Shown: positions 13,054-20,290 of the stretch, piece after piece
Position numbering within the stretch: the stretch's first letter is position 1
Layout: every line of letters starts with the position of its first letter
Origin: a virus
IMG/VR virus record: IMGVR_UViG_3300033144_000364
Coordinates: 1-20,290 of that record
Strand: one strand, 5' to 3'
DNA length: 20,290 nt
The notes under the pieces: model-generated
What the model was told of the DNA's origin: nothing
The model's input: the letters and a program-made list of their open reading frames with translations, nothing else
Databases searched by the model: none
Position numbers and translations under genes: made by a program

Positions 13054-15286
13054 CAATACGCAAAATGGATGGACCCCATTAATGACATTATTAAGTAATG
13101 TTATACCTAAAGGTGTTGTTAAAACAAAAAATAAATCCAAATCCTGGGCGTACGGATATAATGAAAAATATGACCTTGTTGTTATTTCTAAGAACGGAAC
13201 AATTGGAGACGTATATAACATACAAGGCTTAAAAATAGCATTACCGTCTAAACCAAAAGAGGTCTACTCTAGACACAATAAGTGGATGAGAAGAGAGATT
13301 CCAAAAGAATTATCATACTTAAAGACAATATTTGATTGGCAAAAAAAAGACTCTAACTTTAAAAATGAATGGGTAAACTATATAGAAGAGGAATTTAATA
13401 AAAGAGATGAAGGATATTGGTTTACCAACAACAATAAACCCACTTATATTACTGGGAGTCATTATATGTACTTACAATGGAGTAAGATAGATATAGGATT
13501 CCCAGAGTTTAGGGAAAGTAATAGATTGTTTTATATTTTCTGGGAGGCTTGCAAGGCTGATAAAAGATGCTTTGGAATGTGTTACTTAAAAAACAGACGT
13601 TCTGGATTCTCTTTTATGAGCTCTTCTGAATCAGTTAATCAAGCCACTATTACTAGAGACGCAAGGATAGGTGTATTATCAAAGACAGGTGCAGATGCTA
13701 AGAAAATGTTTACCGACAAAATAGTCCCTATATCTACCAGATATCCTTTCTTTTTTAAGCCCATACAAGATGGTATGGATAAACCAAAGACTGAATTAGC
13801 ATTTAGAGTACCAGCTAGTAAGATAACACGAAAGAGTTTAAATAAAGAACAAGAATTAAAGTTAGATGGATTAGACACAGTTATAGACTGGAAAAATACT
13901 TCAGATAACTCTTATGATGGGGAAAAACTATTACTCTTGGTGCATGATGAAAGCGGAAAATGGGACAAACCTGAGAACATCCTTAATAATTGGAGAGTTA
14001 CTAAAACATGTTTAAGACTAGGTAGTAGAGTAGTTGGAAAATGCATGATGGGATCAACTTCGAATGCTTTAGACAAAGGAGGGGAGAATTTCCGAAAACT
14101 ATTTAACGACTCTGATGTAGAAAAAAGAAATGCTAACGGACAAACTAAATCAGGTTTATATTCTCTATTTATTCCTATGGAATGGAATTTTGAAGGATAC
14201 ATAAATGAATACGGATTCCCTGTTTTTGACTCACCAATTAAACCGGTTAAAGGCATTGATGATGAGTATATAAAAATAGGTGTTTTAGATTACTGGAAAA
14301 ACGAAGTAGAGTCCTTACAAAACGACAGTGATGCTCTTAATGAGTTTTACAGGCAATTCCCCAGAACAAAAGAGCATGCGTTCAGAGACGAAACAAAATA
14401 TTCTATTTTTAATTTAAACAAAATATATCAGCAAATAGACTACAATGATTCTATAATTTCAGAACATTATTTGACTAGAGGTTCTTTTGCGTGGAAAGAC
14501 GGTGTTAAAGATACCGAGGTTATATGGAATCCTAATCCTAGAGGTAGGTTTATAATCAACTGGACTCCAAGAGCTCACCGAACAAATAGTTTTGTGGTAA
14601 AAAACGGCATTAAATACCCAGGCAATGAACACTTGGGTTCTTTCGGGTGCGATAGTTATGACATATCAGGAACTGTAGGCGGTATAGGCTCAAACGGAGC
14701 TCTTCATGGTCTTACTAAATTTAACATGGATGATGCTCCAAGCAATGAGTTTTTTCTAGAATACATAGCGAGACCTCAAACTGCGGAGATATTTTTTGAA
14801 GAAGTATTAATGGCGTGCGTGTTTTACGGAATGCCTATATTAATAGAAAATAACAAACCTAGGCTTTTGTATCACTTTAAAAATAGAGGATACAGAGGGT
14901 TTAGCTTAAATAGACCAGACAGACCAAAGCATAAACTTTCATCGACAGAAAAAGAATTAGGTGGAATCCCTAACTCCTCAGAAGATATTAAGCAAGCTCA
15001 CGCTGCTGCTATCGAAAGCTACATAGAAAAACACGTAGGCATTGACTCTGATGGAATGCATAGGCAAGAAAACGAAATGGGCTCAATGAGTTTCAATAGA
15101 ACCTTAAATGATTGGGCAAAATTCAACATAAACAATAGAACTAAATACGATGCTTCAATCAGTTCAGGGTTAGCTATTATGGCTAATCAAAGGCATTTAT
15201 ACACCCCTGTTAAAAAAGAGTCAAAAATAAGCATTAAATTTGCAACATACGACAACAAAGGTAGACACAGCGCAATTTTCAAATAA
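13031..15286 (+). CDS. terL: Terminase large subunit (DNA packaging ATPase/nuclease)
   Basis: The 751-residue frame is taken from a TTG at 13031; the first in-frame ATG is at 13082 (Met18), so the start is uncertain. The ATPase domain has an atypical Walker A, LKNRRSGFSFM (186-196), without the usual GK[ST]. Walker B is LLLVHDES with Asp306-Glu307, and the following coupling-type GSTSN sits near 341. The nuclease half includes FGCDSYD (Asp541, Asp544) and a later ILIENN (Glu606), a pattern fitting RNase H-like nuclease acids. It pumps and cuts DNA at the portal. It is followed with no gap by the portal gene. Length suits Bacteroidetes-phage terminases. Confidence 0.85.
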   Translation: MQRETQNNNTQNGWTPLMTLLSNVIPKGVVKTKNKSKSWAYGYNEKYDLVVISKNGTIGDVYNIQGLKIALPSKPKEVYSRHNKWMRREIPKELSYLKTIFDWQKKDSNFKNEWVNYIEEEFNKRDEGYWFTNNNKPTYITGSHYMYLQWSKIDIGFPEFRESNRLFYIFWEACKADKRCFGMCYLKNRRSGFSFMSSSESVNQATITRDARIGVLSKTGADAKKMFTDKIVPISTRYPFFFKPIQDGMDKPKTELAFRVPASKITRKSLNKEQELKLDGLDTVIDWKNTSDNSYDGEKLLLLVHDESGKWDKPENILNNWRVTKTCLRLGSRVVGKCMMGSTSNALDKGGENFRKLFNDSDVEKRNANGQTKSGLYSLFIPMEWNFEGYINEYGFPVFDSPIKPVKGIDDEYIKIGVLDYWKNEVESLQNDSDALNEFYRQFPRTKEHAFRDETKYSIFNLNKIYQQIDYNDSIISEHYLTRGSFAWKDGVKDTEVIWNPNPRGRFIINWTPRAHRTNSFVVKNGIKYPGNEHLGSFGCDSYDISGTVGGIGSNGALHGLTKFNMDDAPSNEFFLEYIARPQTAEIFFEEVLMACVFYGMPILIENNKPRLLYHFKNRGYRGFSLNRPDRPKHKLSSTEKELGGIPNSSEDIKQAHAAAIESYIEKHVGIDSDGMHRQENEMGSMSFNRTLNDWAKFNINNRTKYDASISSGLAIMANQRHLYTPVKKESKISIKFATYDNKGRHSAIFK

Positions 15287-17716
15287 ATGAAGAATATAGA
15301 AATAAACATCAATCCCACCAACTTCCCGAATCAAGACGTTAGTGATTCTGTAAAAGCATCGGAAGAATATGGACAACAAGTAGGTCAATCAATACAGTAT
15401 GAATGGTTTAGACGAGACGGAAATGGCTGTAGATTTTACAGTCAATGGATTGAGTTTCATAGACGAAAACTTTACGCAAGAGGAGAACAGCCAATAGGGA
15501 AATATAAAAATGAAATTGCGGTTGATGGAGATTTATCATACCTTAACCTAGATTGGACGCCTGTTCCTATCATACCTAAGTTTGTGGATATTGTTGTTAA
15601 TGGTATGTCCGATAGAATGTTTGATATTAAAACGTACGCTCAAGACGCTTTATCTACTGAAAAAAGACAGCAATTTCAAAACATGATTGCAGCTGACATG
15701 ATAGCAAAGCCTATACTTCAAGACGCAGCGGATTTAGGGATAAATATGTTTAATACCCCCGAACAAGAGTTACCTGAAAACGAAGCGGAGCTAAACCTAT
15801 ACATGCAAATGAATTACAAGCCGGCTATAGAAATAGCCGAAGAAGAAGCTATTAATACAGTGCTAGAGATGAATCACTACAAGTCACGCATAAGGCAGAG
15901 AATGAATTATGACTTAATGACTTTAGGAGTGAGCTTTGTAAAACATGACTTTTATCCCGGATCAGGAGTAAGAGTTGAGTATGTGGATCCAGCTACTCTA
16001 GTGTATAGCTATACAGAAAGCCCAACCTTTGATGATTGTTTTTACTATGGGGAAGTAAAGCAAGTCCCTATTACTGAATTAGTAAAAATAAACCCAAACA
16101 TTACTAATGCTGAATTAGAAGAGATTTCAAAAATGTCTAGCATGTGGTATAATTATTACGGTATACTTAGACCATATCAAGATACGCTGTTTCAAAAAGA
16201 CGTAGTTACATTGCTTTTTTATCAATACAAAACCACCAAGAATATGGTGTATAAGAAAAAGAAGTTAGATAATGGAGGTGAAAGGGTAATACCAAAAGAT
16301 GATGGGTTCAACCCTCCAGAACAAGAAACTGAAAAATTTGAAAAACTATCAAAGAAGATAGAGGTTTGGTATGACGGTATAATGGTAATGGGTACTCCTA
16401 AGGTTTTAAAATGGGAGTTAGCTAAAAATATGGTTAGACCTCAGTCAGCTTCACAAAAAACATTACCTAATTATATAGGCGCTGCACCAAGAATGTACAA
16501 AGGGGTTATTGAGTCTTTAGTTAGAAGAATGATAAACTTCGCTGATTTAATACAAATAACTCACTTAAAATTACAGCAAGTAATATCTAGAGTAGTTCCA
16601 GATGGTGTGTTTATTGATGCAGACGGACTTAACGAAGTAGACCTAGGAACTGGAGCTGCTTACAACCCTGAAGATGCATTAAAGCTTTATTTTCAAACTG
16701 GTAGTGTAATAGGTAGGAGCTATACACAGGACGGTGAATTCAATAATGCTAGAATACCAATACAGGAATTAGGAACAAATAGCGGTCAAGGTAAGATGTC
16801 AAGTTTAATAGGAACTTACAACCACTACCTAAATATGATAAGAGATGTAACCGGACTCAATCAAGCTAGAGACGCTTCTACACCTGACCCCAATTCTTTA
16901 GTTGGATTACAAAAGTTAGCAGCTTTAAACTCTAATGTAGCAACCAGACATATATTAGATGCCAACCTTCAAATATCTCAGAAACTAGCCGAAGCTTTGT
17001 CTCTTAGAATTGCAGATGTCCTTGAATATTCAGAATTTAAAGAAGAGTTTGTTAATCAAATTGGGAAATACAATGTTAATGCGCTTGAGTCTATTAAGGA
17101 TTTATACCTACATGACTTCGGTATTTTTATAGAAATGACTCCCGATGAAGAAGAAAAACAAATACTTGAGCAAAATATACAAATGGCGCTACAGCGAGAT
17201 CAAATATCTTTATCAGACGCAATTGATATAAGAGAGGTTAAAAATTTAAAAATGGCTAACCAAGTCTTGAAGTTAAAGCAAAAAACTAAACAAGAACAAG
17301 ATCAAGCTATGGAGCAACAAAAAATGCAACAGCAAGCTCAGGTTAACGAGCAAAGTCAAATGATGGCGGCTCAGGTAAACATGAAGAAGGTAGAGATGGA
17401 AACGCAGGCTAAATTGCAAATAGAACAAGCTGAAGCTCAATTCCAAATTGAGAAGCTAAAAGCAGAAGCTGAACTTAAGAAAGAATTAATGGACCACGAG
17501 TTCCAGTATCAAATGCAGTTACAAGGTGTAGAGGTAGACGGTTTAAAGAGTAGGGAGCAAGATAGAGAAAAAGCCAAGTCAGAAAGAATTAGTCAACAAA
17601 ACACAGAACAATCTAAATTAATACAACAAAGACAGGAAAAATTACCATCTATAAACTTTGAATCAAACGAAGATAGCTTAGATGGCTTTGACCTAGCAGA
17701 GTTTGAACCTAGATAA
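15287..17716 (+). CDS. Portal protein
   Basis: The protein has 809 residues and directly abuts the terminase stop. A portal-like segment is YDLMTLGVSFVKHDFYPGSG followed by VEYVDPATLVYSY (about 207-241), the 'D...G...V...VDP...L' sequence common in portals. The middle is helix-rich with IESLVRRMINFADLIQ and a long MSSLIGTYNHYLNMI helix, as expected of a stem region. The C-terminal part from about 660 to 770 is a strongly Gln/Glu/Lys-rich coiled coil with the barrel-like look seen in long portals of podoviruses. Located between TerL and the capsid genes, it forms the dodecameric DNA channel at a capsid vertex. Identity rests on motifs, size and position. Confidence 0.85.
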   Translation: MKNIEININPTNFPNQDVSDSVKASEEYGQQVGQSIQYEWFRRDGNGCRFYSQWIEFHRRKLYARGEQPIGKYKNEIAVDGDLSYLNLDWTPVPIIPKFVDIVVNGMSDRMFDIKTYAQDALSTEKRQQFQNMIAADMIAKPILQDAADLGINMFNTPEQELPENEAELNLYMQMNYKPAIEIAEEEAINTVLEMNHYKSRIRQRMNYDLMTLGVSFVKHDFYPGSGVRVEYVDPATLVYSYTESPTFDDCFYYGEVKQVPITELVKINPNITNAELEEISKMSSMWYNYYGILRPYQDTLFQKDVVTLLFYQYKTTKNMVYKKKKLDNGGERVIPKDDGFNPPEQETEKFEKLSKKIEVWYDGIMVMGTPKVLKWELAKNMVRPQSASQKTLPNYIGAAPRMYKGVIESLVRRMINFADLIQITHLKLQQVISRVVPDGVFIDADGLNEVDLGTGAAYNPEDALKLYFQTGSVIGRSYTQDGEFNNARIPIQELGTNSGQGKMSSLIGTYNHYLNMIRDVTGLNQARDASTPDPNSLVGLQKLAALNSNVATRHILDANLQISQKLAEALSLRIADVLEYSEFKEEFVNQIGKYNVNALESIKDLYLHDFGIFIEMTPDEEEKQILEQNIQMALQRDQISLSDAIDIREVKNLKMANQVLKLKQKTKQEQDQAMEQQKMQQQAQVNEQSQMMAAQVNMKKVEMETQAKLQIEQAEAQFQIEKLKAEAELKKELMDHEFQYQMQLQGVEVDGLKSREQDREKAKSERISQQNTEQSKLIQQRQEKLPSINFESNEDSLDGFDLAEFEPR

Positions 17717-17729
17717 GGAAAAAAGTTTG

Positions 17730-17737
17730 TACCTTTG
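17730..17737 (+). promoter_or_regulatory. Bacteroidetes-type promoter -7 box (TACCTTTG)
   Basis: TACCTTTG matches TAnnTTTG, 26 bases before the ATG at 17764. It is the only box here with a candidate -33 element: TTTG at 17702-17705, 24 bases upstream, slightly longer than the usual spacing. The leader is a pure A/T run ending in AATATAATG. It probably boosts the scaffold-like and capsid genes over the upstream packaging genes. Confidence 0.7.
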
Positions 17738-17763
17738 TATAAAATAAAATTAAATTAAATATA

Positions 17764-18870
17764 ATGGAAAATTGGAAAGTTAGAGAAGTGACTTCTGAAA
17801 ACAAGAGCCAGGCTCAAGTAGAAGAAGAATTATTAGAGAAAGCTGGAGCAGCTGAAAACACAACGGAAGAGGTTGTGGAAACAACAGAAGTTTCAGATAA
17901 AAATATTGATGAATCAGCCAACAACAAGGAAGTTCCTGTTACTGAAGATTCACCAAGCCCTCAGCTTACTGAGGAACAAGTTCTTTCATTTTTGAAAAAT
18001 AGATACGACAGTGACATAGCTTCATTGGATGAGTTTAAAAATAAACAAGACACATCTAGCGAGTTACCAGCTGAAGTTTCTAATTATTTATCGTTTAACA
18101 AGAATACAGGAAAAGGTTTTGATGAGTTTATTAAATACAATAGAGACTTAAAAGAAGTAGATCCTGATGAGTTAATTCGTGAATACTATGCAGAAATTAA
18201 ACCTCACTTAGATCCTGAAGATTTGGATTTTGAAATAAGTGAAGAGTTTAGTTTTGATGAAAGTATTGATGATGAAACTTACATTCGTAAGCGAAAAATA
18301 GCGAAAAAGGAGGCACATAAAAAAGCTAAAGATTATTTTTCAGATTTAAAATCAAAGTATTTTACTCCTACTGAGTCAGTAGATAATAGTAAGGCGGATT
18401 TAACTGGAGGTGATGTTAGCGAACAAAGTGTAGACCAAGGCGAAATTATAAAAAGAAACAATGTGTTTGCTTCTAAAACAGATAAGTACTTTAAGGACTT
18501 TGAAGGATTTGGATATAAAATCGACAATGATGTTATAAAATATTCTGTCGGTGATATAGAAAAAACAAGAAGTGATCATTCAGATTTGAATAATTTTATA
18601 AGCCTGCATTTAACAGAAGACGGATACCTAAAAGATGCGGAAAGTTACCATAAAGCTCTAGCTGCTGCTTTTAATCCTGATGGATTTGCTAAATTCTTTT
18701 ATGAGAAGGGTAAGGCAGACGGGATTACAGCGGATGTGAAAGCTACTAAAAACATCGACATGGGATTAAGATCCAAACCTGTTACTTCGCAAGCTGCAAA
18801 ATTCAAAGTTTCTTCAGTATCATCTAGCTCCGGTAATTCACTTAGAATAAAAAGTAACAAAAATAAATAA
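17764..18870 (+). CDS. Acidic scaffold-like protein
   Basis: This 368-residue protein has a strongly acidic, probably disordered N-terminal third (EEVVETTEVSDKNIDESANN). Helical segments in the middle (PDELIREYYAEIKPHLDPED; YIRKRKIAKKEAHKKAKDYF) are followed by a Ser/Lys end (SSSSGNSLRIKSNKNK). It lies directly between portal and capsid, has its own promoter box, and its basic C-terminus would suit binding an acidic face of the capsid protein, as in other scaffolds. No protease motif is visible. A scaffold role is inferred from position and composition; an internal core or cargo protein is the alternative. Confidence 0.68.
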   Translation: MENWKVREVTSENKSQAQVEEELLEKAGAAENTTEEVVETTEVSDKNIDESANNKEVPVTEDSPSPQLTEEQVLSFLKNRYDSDIASLDEFKNKQDTSSELPAEVSNYLSFNKNTGKGFDEFIKYNRDLKEVDPDELIREYYAEIKPHLDPEDLDFEISEEFSFDESIDDETYIRKRKIAKKEAHKKAKDYFSDLKSKYFTPTESVDNSKADLTGGDVSEQSVDQGEIIKRNNVFASKTDKYFKDFEGFGYKIDNDVIKYSVGDIEKTRSDHSDLNNFISLHLTEDGYLKDAESYHKALAAAFNPDGFAKFFYEKGKADGITADVKATKNIDMGLRSKPVTSQAAKFKVSSVSSSSGNSLRIKSNKNK

Positions 18871-18889
18871 CAACTAAAAAATAGAAAAA

Positions 18890-20290
18890 ATGGCAGGAGC
18901 ATTATTAGGCGTTCCAGGACCAGCTTTAGCACCCTCATCGGTAAAAGCAGCTCTACCTGGAAATTATATAACTGATTTCAACTTTTTGAATCAGTATTTA
19001 CCCGACACTTACGAAAAGGAATTCGAAAGATACGGAAACAGAACAATCTCTTCTTTTATCAGAATGGTAGGAGCTGAGATGCCAACTAATTCTGACCTTA
19101 TCAAATGGGCGGAACAAGGAAGGTTACACACAAAATATGTAGGATGTACTACAACTCAAGCAGATGGTGCTACAGCATCTACGGCAGTTCCGTGGATTAC
19201 AGCTGGTGGTGCTGCATGTAACTTCAGAGTAGGTCAAACGGTATTCATCTCATTAGATGGTGGCGCAACTTCAAACAAAGCAATTGTAACAGCAGTAGGT
19301 GTTGACACAGTGGCTGGTACAGCTGATGCTTTTGAAGTGGCTTATTACGAAGCGGCTCAGGCTGTAGGTATGAATGCAGGTGCTGCTACAGTATTTGTAT
19401 ATGGTTCAGAATTCAGACAAGGTACTAGCGGAATGGTTGGTTCTTTGGAAGCTGAAGATATTTTCTTAGAAAACAAGCCAATCATCATTAAAGATAGATA
19501 TGAAGTATCTGGTTCAGATGCTGCACAAATCGGATGGGTTGAAGTTTCTACTGAAGATGGAGCTACTGGATACTTATGGTACTTAAAATCAGAGCATGAA
19601 ACAAGACTTCGTTTTGACGATTATCTTGAAATGGCAATGATTGAAGGTGTAATTGCAGAAAACGCTTCTGGTGCATTAGCAGACCTTAACGGTGCGGCTT
19701 ACCCAGCTGGTTCTTCAATTGCTAACAGTGCTGGTACTGAAGGTATGTTTGAATCAATCGAAGCAAGAGGTAACGTGTGGAACGGTGGTTTCCCTGTAGC
19801 TTTAGCTGATTTCGATTCTATCATCCAAAGATTAGATAAGCAAGGTGCTATCCAAGAGAATGTATTATTTGTAAACAGAGAATTTGGTTTCGCAATTGAC
19901 GACATGTTAGCTGCTCAGAATTCTTACGGTGCAGGTGGTACTTCTTACGGATTATTCGATAATGACGAAGAAATGGCACTTAACCTTGGATTCACTGGAT
20001 TCAGAAGAGGTTATGATTTCTACAAGTCAGATTGGAAATATCTTAACGAATATTCTTTAAGAGGTGGTATTGACGGTGGTAAAGTTAGCGGTGTACTTGT
20101 ACCTGCTGGTTCTACTAACGTATACGATCAAATCTTAGGAAGAAACGCTAAGAGACCATTCTTACACGTAAGATACAGAGCTTCTGAAACAGAAGACAGA
20201 AGATACAAAACTTGGATCACTGGTTCAGTTGGTGGTGCTAAAACAAGTTCTCTTGATGCTATGGAAGTTCACTTCTTATCTGAAAGAGCT
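18890..20290 (+). CDS. Major capsid protein (3' end outside window)
   Basis: The frame from ATG 18890 is open to the window end, 467 codons visible. It starts MAGALLGVPGPALAPSSVKA. A conserved-looking core is GNRTISSFIRMVGAEMPTNS (about residue 49 on) and KWAEQGRLHTKY. A beta insertion (WITAGGAACNFRVGQTVFIS) follows, then long helical/beta stretches with DDYLEMAMIEGVIAEN, FNREFGFAIDD-like text and NEEMALNLGFTGFRRGYDFY. The size, position after portal and scaffold, and recollected similarity to capsid proteins of Bacteroidetes phages (VGAEMP...SEQGRLH) support the call as HK97-fold. Codon choice is biased to TTC, AAC, GGT and GCT compared with neighbours, as expected for the most abundant virion protein. 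No prohead protease precedes it here. Confidence 0.85.
   Translation, partial: MAGALLGVPGPALAPSSVKAALPGNYITDFNFLNQYLPDTYEKEFERYGNRTISSFIRMVGAEMPTNSDLIKWAEQGRLHTKYVGCTTTQADGATASTAVPWITAGGAACNFRVGQTVFISLDGGATSNKAIVTAVGVDTVAGTADAFEVAYYEAAQAVGMNAGAATVFVYGSEFRQGTSGMVGSLEAEDIFLENKPIIIKDRYEVSGSDAAQIGWVEVSTEDGATGYLWYLKSEHETRLRFDDYLEMAMIEGVIAENASGALADLNGAAYPAGSSIANSAGTEGMFESIEARGNVWNGGFPVALADFDSIIQRLDKQGAIQENVLFVNREFGFAIDDMLAAQNSYGAGGTSYGLFDNDEEMALNLGFTGFRRGYDFYKSDWKYLNEYSLRGGIDGGKVSGVLVPAGSTNVYDQILGRNAKRPFLHVRYRASETEDRRYKTWITGSVGGAKTSSLDAMEVHFLSERA

Noticed and set aside
19699-19905. Minus-strand frame opposite the capsid gene
   Set aside because: The capsid frame is open for all 467 visible codons and has codon bias of a highly expressed gene.

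Overview
The window is a dense, AT-rich stretch of a tailed bacteriophage genome, almost certainly one infecting a marine-type Bacteroidetes (Flavobacteriia-like) host. The host call rests on TAnnTTTG (-7) promoter boxes in several inter-operon gaps, A-rich leaders without Shine-Dalgarno sequences, and a gene set I recognise from marine Bacteroidetes phages. TAA ends 27 of the 29 complete or 3'-complete genes, TAG ends two and TGA none. No tRNA, CRISPR array, insertion sequence, integrase or plasmid gene was seen.

Layout: (1) Positions 1-2079 carry nine very small plus-strand genes, most of them extremely lysine-rich, packed with one-base stop/start overlaps (TAATG, TAGTG). (2) A hairpin terminator (2115-2160) is followed by the only minus-strand gene, a winged-helix-like DNA-binding protein (2161-2571). 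It faces away from the late genes across a 44-base intergenic region holding a plus-strand promoter box. (3) Positions 2616-7979 encode a small CGCD-motif protein, a structural/decoration protein, a two-LamG-domain adhesin, a fiber with a GIGTxxP motif, and three small beta-rich proteins that look like divergent paralogues. (4) Positions 7990-9260 hold a small unknown gene and a lysis cassette: a YkuD-like (His...Ser-x-Gly-Cys) cell-wall enzyme overlapping a holin. (5) Positions 9309-11985 encode a coiled-coil protein and an 809-residue fiber with YadA-head-like repeats. (6) Positions 12003-20290 hold the packaging and head module: a small unknown, a GroES-like protein, a probable small terminase, the large terminase, the portal, a scaffold-like acidic protein, and the major capsid protein, cut by the window end.

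Together this is the late region: host recognition (fibers, LamG adhesin), lysis, DNA packaging and head assembly, plus small basic proteins that may bind DNA or be packaged in the virion. The order TerL-portal-(acidic protein)-MCP and the protein sizes are compatible with a crAss-like or related podovirus lineage, but this cannot be settled without profile searches.
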